Notes under the pieces: model-generated
Database searches by the model: none
What the model was told of the DNA's origin: nothing
What the model saw: the letters and a program-made list of their open reading frames with translations, nothing else
In this document: in pieces, positions 15,752-22,848 of the stretch
Layout: each line of letters starts with the position of its first letter
How positions within the stretch are numbered: the stretch's first letter is position 1
Position numbers and translations under genes: made by a program
DNA from: Burkholderiaceae bacterium
GTDB taxonomy: Bacteria > Pseudomonadota > Gammaproteobacteria > Burkholderiales > Burkholderiaceae_E
DNA: 37,352 bases
Direction of reading: 5' to 3'
Assembly: GCA_016710525.1 (NCBI GenBank)
Contig: JADJVQ010000079.1
Span: forward strand, 1-37,352

Positions 15752-16830
15752 AACCGATCGATGGCCGAGCCAACGCGCGCAAACAGGCCATCGGCCCGCG
15801 TCCCGTCGATCCAGCGCACCACGGTGACCGCAGCGCGCTGCGGATCGACCCAGATGATCGAGCTGCCCGCGCCCACCATGAAAAAACTCGCGTGCGGCGC
15901 CGACGGAAAGACCACGCCTTCGCGGTTCAACCAGATCAGGTAGCCGTAGAACGGCGCGATCGCGCAGGGTTCGCGCATGCGCTCGATCCAGGCCTTCGAG
16001 AGCACCTGGCGGCCCTCCCAGGCACCCTCGTTGAGCAGCAGGGCGGCGACCCGCGCCTGATCGAAGCTGTCGATCGACACCCCGCCGCCCCAGTGCGTGC
16101 CGCCCGGCACCGACTGCACACGGCGACCGCCCACTTCGACCCAGGCATTGTCATAGCCCACCCAGCGCCAGCCGTCGCTGGCGCCGATCGGACGCATGAT
16201 CGCCTCGGCGAATACCTCGGGCAGCGGCCGGCCGAACAGATGCAGCAGCGCCAGCGAGAGCTGGTTGATGCGCACGTCGTTGTATTCCCAGAAGCTGCCC
16301 GGCGCCTGCAGCGGCCGGGCCTCGCCCTTCTTGCCCTGTGCCGCCGCGGGCTGGTATTGCACCGTGCGATAGCGATCGACCTGGTCCGGAATGCCGAACA
16401 GCGTGCCTTCCCATTCGCTGGTCTGCTGCAGCAGCTGGTGCCAGGTGATGGCGGCGTTGTGCGCACCCTCGAAGCCGATGCCGGGCACCCGCGCGATCAC
16501 CGGCTCGTGCACATCGGGCAGCAGACCTCGATCGAAGGCCACGCCGGCCAGCAGTGCGAGATAGGTCTTGGCGACACTGAAGGTCAGATCAACCCGTTGC
16601 GGCTCGCCCCAGCGGGCCAGCACCTGGCCGGCGCGCCAGACCACACCGGAGACCGGGCCGCGCGCCGACACCGGCCCGAGCAGGCGATTCCAGGGCGGCG
16701 GGTCGTTGCGAAACAGCCCCCAGCCACCGCCCGGATCGTCGGGATCGCGTGGCCAGGGCGTCTCATGGGCTTGCGCCCAGGCGATGGCCTCGTCGAAGGC
16801 GCCAGCCGGCGCCGCCTGCGTCGCGCTCAT
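15748..16830 (-). CDS. serine hydrolase, beta-lactamase/esterase family (class C fold)
   Basis: A 360-residue member of the beta-lactamase family PF00144, a fold shared by class C beta-lactamases, D-amino-peptidases and EstB-type esterases. The nucleophile motif SxxK is Ser85-Val-Ala-Lys88 in LTFSVAKTY. The second motif, usually Y-[SA]-N, appears as WEYNDVRIN, that is Y-N-D. A third-motif candidate is GGTHWGGGVSI or HASFFMVGAGSS. There is no signal peptide, arguing against a periplasmic antibiotic beta-lactamase and for a cytoplasmic esterase or amidase. ATG at 16830 overlaps the stop of the DUF169 gene (ATGA), and its own stop overlaps the LpxR-like start, so three genes are tightly coupled. 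Substrate unknown. Confidence 0.88.
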   Translation of the reverse strand: MSATQAAPAGAFDEAIAWAQAHETPWPRDPDDPGGGWGLFRNDPPPWNRLLGPVSARGPVSGVVWRAGQVLARWGEPQRVDLTFSVAKTYLALLAGVAFDRGLLPDVHEPVIARVPGIGFEGAHNAAITWHQLLQQTSEWEGTLFGIPDQVDRYRTVQYQPAAAQGKKGEARPLQAPGSFWEYNDVRINQLSLALLHLFGRPLPEVFAEAIMRPIGASDGWRWVGYDNAWVEVGGRRVQSVPGGTHWGGGVSIDSFDQARVAALLLNEGAWEGRQVLSKAWIERMREPCAIAPFYGYLIWLNREGVVFPSAPHASFFMVGAGSSIIWVDPQRAAVTVVRWIDGTRADGLFARVGSAIDRL

Positions 16831-17630
16831 TTGCGAGCCCGTTCCGGATAGCTGGCCGCCATGCCGTCGCGCACGTCCTGCTGGATGCCGTACTGCGGAA
16901 ACGGGTAGCGCAGGCCGTTGCCGCCCAGCGCGGCCATGCCGGCCAGCGCCTTGGGCAGGTACTCGGGCGGGATCGCCATCAGCATCTCGTCGTCGAGCAC
17001 GCCGCCGTATCGGCGTTCGGCGAAGCACGGAATCGACAGACTGGGCTGGCGGGTGGACAGGGCACGGCCCCAGGAGTCGGCGCAGGCCGACTCGCCGACC
17101 ACGCTCCAGTCGAAGCGCTTGTAGCCGCTCCATTGCAGGCCGTTGATGAAGTACATCATCGCGCCGGGCGTGGCGTAGAACAGCACGATGTCCGGCGGAT
17201 TCAGCCGCCCCGACGAGATCGGCGACACGGCCATCGCCTGGTAGCGCCCGATCGGCACGATCGGCATCGCGGCCTGGTGCGCCGCCGAATCGGCCGGTGT
17301 CGCGTACCAGACGCCGACCATGCCCTTGCCCGAGCGCCATTCATCGTCCTGACCACCCAGGCCGATCACCGCCTTGCACTGCGCGCCGACCAGGTCATTG
17401 CTGGTGATGCCCACCGTCCATCCCAGGCGTGAAGCCTGACCGACGATCTGGTCGGTGGTGTGGATGTTCTTCGGCCGGCGAATTTTCGGGATGGCCGCCA
17501 TGTCGGCCTCGTTCTCGAACAGTTTCATGCCGAAGGGGTTGCTGCGCAGGCGCAGCACGCGTTCGAGCTCGGCGCCCAGTTTGGGCAGATCGAGTTGTTC
17601 AGTGGCGGAAGATGCGGTGGTCGTGGTCAT
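16827..17630 (-). CDS. DUF169 family protein
   Basis: A 267-residue protein of the DUF169 family (COG2043), uncharacterised proteins of archaea and bacteria. Recognisable stretches are NPFGMKLFENEADMAAIPKIRRP near the N-terminus, VGITSNDLVGAQCKAVIGLG, PDIVLFYATPGAMMYFINGLQW, VVGESACADSWGRAL and the C-terminal SIPCFAERRYGGVLDDEMLMAIPPEYL. Several cysteines in these conserved stretches could bind metal; that is inference. It has no signal peptide. The start at 17630 has GGAG 8 bases upstream. It is coupled by a 4-base overlap to the serine hydrolase and follows the metallo-hydrolase gene after a 196-base gap (17631-17826) in which I see no clear promoter or terminator. No function is known to me. 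Confidence 0.87.
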   Translation of the reverse strand: MTTTTASSATEQLDLPKLGAELERVLRLRSNPFGMKLFENEADMAAIPKIRRPKNIHTTDQIVGQASRLGWTVGITSNDLVGAQCKAVIGLGGQDDEWRSGKGMVGVWYATPADSAAHQAAMPIVPIGRYQAMAVSPISSGRLNPPDIVLFYATPGAMMYFINGLQWSGYKRFDWSVVGESACADSWGRALSTRQPSLSIPCFAERRYGGVLDDEMLMAIPPEYLPKALAGMAALGGNGLRYPFPQYGIQQDVRDGMAASYPERARK

Positions 17631-17826
17631 CGACGGAACTCCGGTGGGGTGGCATGCGCCTGGGGCACGGCGGTTCGAGGGACAAGACGATGGTAGACCA
17701 CTGGCGGGTGGTGGCCCATGGTGGACATTCCGGTTCGCCACGGGCCGGGAGCGCCGGACCTTGCCCGCGCGAGGCGGCGGCGGGCGGAGAACGACCGGAC
17801 GCCGGCGCGGCGCGGCCGGGGTCCGC

Positions 17827-19164
17827 TCAGCGCTCGCCGCCCGAGGCCATGCCGGTGATCTGGCCGGACAGGAAATCGCGCCGGCCCTCCCGGCTCGACT
17901 CGGCCGCATGGTGAAAGATGCCGCGCGACATCGTCGCCAGTTCCTGCGCCGATCGCGCCGCGTATACCCGCGTGCGCGCCGCATGCGCCGCTTGCGAGCC
18001 GGGCTCGGCCAGCGCGGCCATCTCGACCAGATGGCAGGCCATCCGCAGGTCGCCCTCGGCCTGCAGCTGCGCGGCCCGAGCCAGCACCGCGGCCACGCCG
18101 CCGGCCAGCGCGATCCATTCACGCGCCTGCTGCGTGCGCGGCGCCGGCAGCAGATTGTCCGGCTCGCCGTCCCACCAGCCGCCGTAGCGTCGCCAGACAT
18201 TGCGCACCAGGAATTGCGGATGATCGTAGATGGGCTGCAGATACGGCCGATCAGCCAGGTGGGCCGGCGGCTGCACGCGCTGCAGGATCTCGTCCAGCGG
18301 CAGCGCCTGGTTCATCAGCGCCACCGTCTGGCGCTCGATCGACTCGAGGTACTCGGCGGTGTCGGTCAGCGCCTGTTCGATGCGCGAGACGCCCACGATC
18401 GGCATGCCATGGCCGCACAGCAGCAGGCCGGGGCGGCATGCCGCCATTGCCCGCAGGGCCGTGCCCCACTCCTCGCAGTAGCGCTGCACTTTCTGAGGAT
18501 TGCCGGCATTGGGCACTGCCCAGATGAACAGGTCGCCCGGAAACAGCCAGCCGCGCTGCGGCACCGAGACCCACAGGTGATCGTCGGTCTCGCCGCGGGC
18601 GTGATGCATCTCGAAGCTCAGTTCGCCGACGGTGAGCGTGAGATCGCGATCGAAGGTGACATCGGGATACCGAAAGTCGACCGGCCAGCGCGGGTTGGCG
18701 TCCCGGCGGCCGATGAACTGGCGAAGGTTGATCGCGTTGTTCCAGGCCTGCGTCTTGCGATAGCGATCGAAGTGCTCGGGCAGCAGCGACTGCGCATAGA
18801 CGACCGGACGCGCCCAGCCCCGGCGCGCGGCCTCCTCGTCGAAGCGCCGGGTGGCCCAGATGTGGTCCATGTGGTGGTGCGAGTAGATCGCCGCCACCAG
18901 CGGCGCGTCGGGCCGCCAGGCGCGCACCGCTTCGTAGACGCGGTCGATGTCGCGCGGCGTGCCGGCGTCGAGCATGACCAGCCCGGCGCCGGTGTCGACG
19001 ACGCTGATCGCGGCCACGCCCTTGAAGAAGAGCAGACCGGGCGCGATCTCCTGCCCGCCGGGGAACGACACCCGTACCGGGTGGTGCTCGTTGGCCAGAT
19101 CGGCCTGCCCGAGCCAGTATTGCTCGGCCAGCGCCCTGAAATCCGTTGACTGCGGATCACTCAT
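17827..19164 (-). CDS. metallo-beta-lactamase-fold hydrolase with alkylsulfatase-like C-terminal part
   Basis: A 445-residue MBL-fold enzyme. The zinc motif HxHxDH is His96, His98, Asp100 and His101 in IYSHHHMDHIW; further ligand candidates are HHARGETDDH, FPGDLF and LLCGHGMPIVG. After about residue 300 it resembles the dimerisation region of SdsA1-type alkyl sulfatases: RRYGGWWDGEPDNLLPAP corresponds to the family GWYDGNP stretch, followed by an alpha-helical part rich in Ala. It is shorter than SdsA1 (over 600 residues) and lacks a signal peptide, so it may hydrolyse another ester in the cytoplasm. The ATG at 19164 has GGAGGAGA 7 bases upstream. It follows the Bug receptor gene by 63 bases, suggesting an operon. 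Confidence 0.88.
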   Translation of the reverse strand: MSDPQSTDFRALAEQYWLGQADLANEHHPVRVSFPGGQEIAPGLLFFKGVAAISVVDTGAGLVMLDAGTPRDIDRVYEAVRAWRPDAPLVAAIYSHHHMDHIWATRRFDEEAARRGWARPVVYAQSLLPEHFDRYRKTQAWNNAINLRQFIGRRDANPRWPVDFRYPDVTFDRDLTLTVGELSFEMHHARGETDDHLWVSVPQRGWLFPGDLFIWAVPNAGNPQKVQRYCEEWGTALRAMAACRPGLLLCGHGMPIVGVSRIEQALTDTAEYLESIERQTVALMNQALPLDEILQRVQPPAHLADRPYLQPIYDHPQFLVRNVWRRYGGWWDGEPDNLLPAPRTQQAREWIALAGGVAAVLARAAQLQAEGDLRMACHLVEMAALAEPGSQAAHAARTRVYAARSAQELATMSRGIFHHAAESSREGRRDFLSGQITGMASGGER

Positions 19165-19227
19165 CGTTCGTCTCCTCCGATCGGGGCACGGTCGCCCGCC
19201 GTCTCGCCCGCCCGCGGGCGGGCGGCC

Positions 19228-20253
19228 TCACTGCTTGCCGATCCGCCGGACGACACCGGCCATCGCTGCCGCGTCCGCCGCGACGAAGCGCGAAAACTCC
19301 GGCGCGTCCTGATACTGCATCGGCGTGCCGGCGGTGAGGATGGTGCGCACCACACGCTCGTCCTCGGCGGCCTTCTTCGCCGCTTCGCGCAGACCCGCGA
19401 TCACCGGTTCCGGGGTACCCGCCGGCGCGAACAGCCCCGCCCATTGGGAGAACCCGACCGGGTAGCCGAGCTCCTTCAGGCTGGGCACCTCGGGCAGCGC
19501 CGCCAGCCGGCCTTCGCCCCAATGGGCCAGCGCGCGCAGGCGCCCCGACTTCACGTGCTGGACGATCGTCGAGGGGCCGGTAGCCAGGGCGTCGACCTGC
19601 CCGCCCAGCAGACCCACCACCGCCGGCCCGGCGCCGGTATACGGCACATGAACCATGAACGTGCCCGAGGCCTGCTTGAGCATTTCGATGGGCACATGCA
19701 TCGTGCCGTAGTTCCCCGACGACCCGAAGGTGAGCGCGCCGGGCTTGCCCTTGGCATAGGCCATGAATTCGCGAGCAGACTTCCACGGACTGTCGGCGCG
19801 CACCACCAGCACCGTCGGATCGGCGGTGAAGCGCGCGATGGGCACCAGCTGGTTGAGCTGGTACATCGGGCTGCGCTCCAGGATCTTGTCGGCTTCCGGA
19901 ATGATCGTCACCGACGACAGCGCCATCAGCAGCGTGTAGCCATCGGGCCGTGCCTTGGCCACCTGCGCCATGCCCACCCCGCCTCCCGCACCGGCCTTGT
20001 TCTCGACCACCACCGGCTGACCGAGCAACCGGCCGAGCGCCTCGGCCACCGGGCGCCCGACCGTGTCGGCCACGCCGCCGGGCGGGAACGGCACGACCAG
20101 GGTGATCGGCCGGGCCGGGTAGGCTTCCTGGGCCTGCGCCATCGAACACAAGGCGCCCAGGCCGAGCGCCGCGGCCCGGGCGAGCGCATGGCGGCGCGAG
20201 AGGGAAAAGGGGCTGCACGAGCGGCGCACTCGGCGTGTCGAGTTGACTGGCAT
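19228..20253 (-). CDS. Bug-family (TctC) periplasmic substrate-binding protein
   Basis: A 341-residue extracytoplasmic receptor. The N-terminal segment has twin arginine (SRRHALARAAALGLGALCSMAQAQ, about 19-42), so Tat or Sec export is possible. Family signatures follow: YPARPITLVVPFPPGGVADTVGR, VVVENKAGAGGGVGM, DGYTLLMAL, VPYTGAGPAVVGLLGGQVDALATGP and the C-lobe PEVPSLKELGYPVGFSQWAGLFAPAGTPEPVI. The ATG at 20253 has GGAGA 4 bases upstream. It is the first gene of the minus-strand run ending at 14600, and probably delivers or senses the substrate of the hydrolases behind it. No TctA or TctB partner is present. Confidence 0.95.
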   Translation of the reverse strand: MPVNSTRRVRRSCSPFSLSRRHALARAAALGLGALCSMAQAQEAYPARPITLVVPFPPGGVADTVGRPVAEALGRLLGQPVVVENKAGAGGGVGMAQVAKARPDGYTLLMALSSVTIIPEADKILERSPMYQLNQLVPIARFTADPTVLVVRADSPWKSAREFMAYAKGKPGALTFGSSGNYGTMHVPIEMLKQASGTFMVHVPYTGAGPAVVGLLGGQVDALATGPSTIVQHVKSGRLRALAHWGEGRLAALPEVPSLKELGYPVGFSQWAGLFAPAGTPEPVIAGLREAAKKAAEDERVVRTILTAGTPMQYQDAPEFSRFVAADAAAMAGVVRRIGKQ

Positions 20254-20315
20254 GCTGTCTCCATGTGGAATTTTCGAATCATCCTAACGCCAATCCGACA
20301 GGACCGACCATGCCC

Positions 20316-20348
20316 GGGGGGGGGGGGGGTGCGCGCAGCCCCCCCCCC
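20316..20348. repeat. G14 ... C10 homopolymer pair
   Basis: Fourteen G (20316-20329), the spacer TGCGCGCAG, then ten C (20339-20348). The two runs are complementary and could form a hairpin of about ten GC pairs. It resembles the poly-G tract at 13316 and may be an assembly or base-calling artefact. Confidence 0.75.
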
Positions 20349-20351
20349 TCG

Positions 20352-20424
20352 GCGCGCAGGCGGTAGCCCTTACCTCCGCAGACGCCGGCGCCCGGCTCTC
20401 GCCGGGTCCCCTGCGGTACTCGCG
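20352..20424. repeat. 73-base direct repeat, copy 1
   Basis: Repeated at 20439-20511, offset 87 bases, with a single mismatch found by eye (A/G in GGCGGTAGCCC versus GGCGGTGGCCC). It contains a perfect hairpin CCCGGC-TCTC-GCCGGG at 20391-20406. Confidence 0.9.
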
Positions 20425-20438
20425 GGGCGGCGCGGGAC

Positions 20439-20511
20439 GCGCGCAGGCGGTGGCCCTTACCTCCGCAGACGCCGGCGCCCGGCTCTCGCCGGGTCCCCTG
20501 CGGTACTCGCG
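20439..20511. repeat. 73-base direct repeat, copy 2
   Basis: Second copy of 20352-20424, with the same internal hairpin at 20478-20493. Fourteen unique bases separate the copies. Confidence 0.9.
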
Positions 20512-20617
20512 TCCCGAGGCGGCGAGCGAACTCGTCGCTTCGCTCCTCGGACAGCGCTCGCCGTCCGCGCTGCGCGCGGCAACCTCGGGTCGCTGCGTTC
20601 CTCGGCGCCGTCGACTA

Positions 20618-20645
20618 CGGAGGTAAGGGCTACCGCCTGCGCGCG
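20618..20645. repeat. inverted partial copy of the 73-base repeat end
   Basis: CGGAGGTAAGGGCTACCGCC and the following TGCGCGCG are the reverse complement of the first about 26 bases of the 73-base repeat (copy 1 version, with TAGCCC). The block 20352-20645 is thus bounded by inverted ends, as in a small non-autonomous mobile element, though no target duplication could be identified. Confidence 0.75.
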
Positions 20646-20719
20646 TCCTGATGGTTGGGTGGCTGGGGACGAGAACAGGGGCACATACGCGTGAAACAGG
20701 GAAGTTCAGGCGCGCCTCG

Positions 20720-20743
20720 CTGGTTCGCTGGTTCACTGGTTCG
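20720..20743. repeat. 8-base tandem triplicate
   Basis: Three copies of CTGGTTCG, the middle one CTGGTTCA. Too short to assign a role. Confidence 0.7.
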
Positions 20744-20833
20744 CTATGTCCCCGAGCAATCGCGCCCCTCACGAAAGACTCATCCCTCTCACCCACCCCC
20801 TTCCTCCATCAGCCGCCGCCCGCCTCGTTCCAG

Positions 20834-20991
20834 CCGCAGGGTGCCGAGGGGGCGGGGTGGTGAGTCGGGGCCGCCGTGCGAACGAGGAAGGGACGGCCTG
20901 CGGCCGGCCGCTTCCGTAGGCCGCACGGGCTCTGCGCGCCAGCGCAGAGCAAGGCCCCGTCGATCCACCCCGCCCCCTCGGCACCCTGCGG
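20834..20991. repeat. 158-base structured element with perfect 27-base inverted ends
   Basis: The ends 20834-20860 and 20965-20991 are perfect reverse complements over 27 bases (each begins CCGCAGGGTGCCGAGG read inwards). Inside are the 12-base palindrome GCGGCCGGCCGC and a perfect hairpin GCTCTGCGC-GCCA-GCGCAGAGC (20929-20950). It could be a MITE-like or REP-like element or a large cruciform. It ends 138 bases before the YecA-like gene. Confidence 0.85.
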
Positions 20992-21129
20992 CGCGACTGC
21001 GACGTCCTGCGGGGTGCGACTGCGACGCCCCGAAACTGGACTTGCGGGACAATGGCGGTCGAGCGGAACGCCGCCCTGCCCGCCGGTCCGCCATGGCGGG
21101 TAGGATTCAACGCCTGAAAGGATGACCCC

Positions 21130-21828
21130 ATGATTCCATCGACCGGTGGCCACGCGCTGGCCTTGAACGATGAAGAGTTGCACCGGCTCGACGAACTGCT
21201 GGCGGGTGCGAATGAAGACGAGTCGATGACACTGGAGGAATTCGACGGCTTCACCGCGGCCACGCTGACCAGCCCCGTGCCGATTCCGCCGGAAGAATTG
21301 CTGGGCGAAATACTCGGCGGTGCGCCAGATGAAATCACCGCCGCGCTGCCCGAGGCTGACAACGAGGCGCTGCAGCGCCTGCTGCGCCGCCATCGCGACA
21401 ACGTCGCCTATCAGCTCCACGACGGGCAGGGGTTCTCGCCGGTCCTGGCCTATGACGACGAGGGCCGGGTCGATGGCCGCGGCTGGGCGATCGGCTACCT
21501 GCGCGGCGTCGGCATGCGCGCCGAAGACTGGTCGCCGCTGGACAACGATGACGATTTCGCCGATGTGCTGGACCCGATGGTTCGGCTGGCCGACGAGTTC
21601 GATCCCGAAAGCGGCGAACTGCGCGAGGCGATCCCCGTCGACGAACGTCCCAAGGTGGTCGAAGAGATGATCAGCAACGCGATGGATGCCTTCGCGTTTT
21701 TCCAGGAAGCCCGCGAACGCGCGCTGTCCCCTGCCACCGTGCGGCGGGACCAGCCCAAGGTGGGCCGCAACGATCCCTGCCCCTGTGGCAGCGGCCGCAA
21801 GTACAAAGCCTGTCACGGAGGACAATAA
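21130..21828 (+). CDS. YecA/UPF0149 family protein with C-terminal SEC-C zinc motif
   Basis: A 232-residue protein. The N-terminal two thirds are the helical UPF0149/YecA domain (LNDEELHRLDELL, MTLEEFDGFTAATLTSPVPIPPEELL, and DGRGWAIGYLRGVGM near the middle). The last 20 residues are a SEC-C zinc motif, RNDPCPCGSGRKYKACHG, with ligands Cys217, Cys219, Cys228 and His229, the same motif that ends SecA. YecA-type proteins are thought to associate with the ribosome or translocon; the exact job here is unknown. The ATG at 21130 has AAAGGA 7 bases upstream. Its 3' end contains the ribosome-binding site (GGAGG) of the MaoC gene, which starts 5 bases after its stop. Confidence 0.92.
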   Translation: MIPSTGGHALALNDEELHRLDELLAGANEDESMTLEEFDGFTAATLTSPVPIPPEELLGEILGGAPDEITAALPEADNEALQRLLRRHRDNVAYQLHDGQGFSPVLAYDDEGRVDGRGWAIGYLRGVGMRAEDWSPLDNDDDFADVLDPMVRLADEFDPESGELREAIPVDERPKVVEEMISNAMDAFAFFQEARERALSPATVRRDQPKVGRNDPCPCGSGRKYKACHGGQ

Positions 21829-21832
21829 AATC

Positions 21833-22720
21833 ATGGCGATCGACTATCAAGCTCTGAAGAACCGCGTCTTCAAGGACGTCGAACAGACCTACACCTGGAA
21901 GGACTCGGCGCTGTATGCGCTGGGCATCGGGTTCGGCCACGACCCGCTGGACACCCGCCAGCTGCGTTTCGTCTATGAGGGCAACAACGACCAGCTCACG
22001 GTGCCGACGATGCCGGTGGTGATGGCCTCGCCCGGCTTCTGGGTCAAGGAGCCCGACTCCGGCGTCGACTGGGTCAAGGTGCTGCACGGCGAACAAAGCC
22101 TGACGATGCACAAGCCGGTGCCGGTGCAGGGCACCGTCGTGGCCACGATGAAGGTGACCGGCATCGTCGACAAGGGCGCCGACAAGGGTGCGATCCTGGT
22201 CCAGGAACGCAAGATCTACGACAAGGCCACCGGCGACCTGCTCGCCACCGCGGAAGGCCTGACCTTCTGCCGCGGCGACGGCGGCTTTTCGGACAAACCG
22301 GGCAATGGCCCGAAGGGCGGCGACCCCTCCCCCGCCGCCAAGCCTGCCGTGCCCGAGGGCCCGCCCGACCATGTGCGCGACATGCACACGATGCCCCAGG
22401 CCGCACTGATCTATCGTCTGTGCGCAGACCTGAATCCCCTGCACGCCGACCCCGCCGTGGCCACCGCCGCCGGTTTCAAGGCGCCGATCCTCCATGGCCT
22501 GGCCAGCTACGGTGCGGCCGGCCATGCGGTGCTCGCCGCCTGCTGCAACTACGACCCGACGCGCCTGAAGAGCTTCGGCCTGCGGTTCTCCAGCCCGGTC
22601 TACCCCGGCGAAACCCTTCGGGTCGAGATGTGGGTGCGCGGCAGCAACGTCCACTTCCGGGTCAAGGTCGTGCAGCGCGACATCGTCGTGCTGAACAATG
22701 GCCTGGCGCAGATCGCCTGA
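21833..22720 (+). CDS. MaoC-family (R)-specific enoyl-CoA hydratase-like protein
   Basis: A 295-residue double-hotdog protein of the MaoC/hydratase-2 group. The first hotdog is at about 1-145 and the second at about 175-295, with the hydratase motif YRLCADLNPLHADPAVATAAGFKAPILHG (Asp and His of the catalytic dyad in ADLNPLH), followed by SFGLRFSSPVYPGETL. It should hydrate a trans-2-enoyl-CoA to the (R)-3-hydroxyacyl-CoA, feeding degradation or polyhydroxyalkanoate synthesis. ATG 21833 has GGAGG 11 bases upstream, inside the end of the YecA-like gene. The next gene is a long-chain-type acyl-CoA dehydrogenase, which makes the enoyl-CoA, so the pair suits a fatty-acid oxidation module. Confidence 0.93.
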   Translation: MAIDYQALKNRVFKDVEQTYTWKDSALYALGIGFGHDPLDTRQLRFVYEGNNDQLTVPTMPVVMASPGFWVKEPDSGVDWVKVLHGEQSLTMHKPVPVQGTVVATMKVTGIVDKGADKGAILVQERKIYDKATGDLLATAEGLTFCRGDGGFSDKPGNGPKGGDPSPAAKPAVPEGPPDHVRDMHTMPQAALIYRLCADLNPLHADPAVATAAGFKAPILHGLASYGAAGHAVLAACCNYDPTRLKSFGLRFSSPVYPGETLRVEMWVRGSNVHFRVKVVQRDIVVLNNGLAQIA

Positions 22721-22750
22721 CCGCTGCGCACGCCTTCTCAACCTGACCGC

Positions 22751-22839
22751 CCCGCCCGCCCGCCCGCCCGCCCGCCCGAACCGCCCGAACCGCCCGAACC
22801 GCCCGAACCGCCCGAACCGCCCGAACCGCCCGAACCGCC
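22751..22839. repeat. CCCG x7 followed by 9-base minisatellite (GAACCGCCC) x7
   Basis: Seven copies of CCCG (22751-22778) lead into almost seven copies of the 9-base unit GAACCGCCC (22778-22839). The repeat fills the space between the MaoC and acyl-CoA dehydrogenase genes and ends 9 bases before the latter's ATG. No purine-rich ribosome-binding site remains in between. Slipped-strand changes in copy number would alter the leader length by 4 or 9 bases. Confidence 0.95.
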
Positions 22840-22848
22840 GCCGTCATC

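Larger units (their letters stand above)
20254..21129. other. 876-base intergenic region rich in repeats
   Basis: No reading frame here has family sequence, a ribosome-binding site or normal composition; those present are Arg/Pro-rich shadows. The region holds a 14-G/10-C tract (20316-20348), two 73-base direct repeats (20352-20424, 20439-20511), an inverted partial copy (20618-20645), an 8-base triplicate (20720-20743) and a 158-base structure with 27-base inverted ends (20834-20991). The promoter of the YecA-like gene must lie in its last part; GACAAT at about 21047-21052 is a possible -10. Confidence 0.8.

Noticed and set aside
17827..19164. Naming the MBL protein as an SdsA1 alkyl sulfatase
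   Set aside because: Only the metal site and a short C-terminal stretch match; the protein is much shorter and lacks a signal peptide, so only a general hydrolase call is made.
20352..20511. CRISPR-like array
   Set aside because: Only two copies, 73 bases long with a 14-base spacer and no cas genes; this does not fit a CRISPR array.
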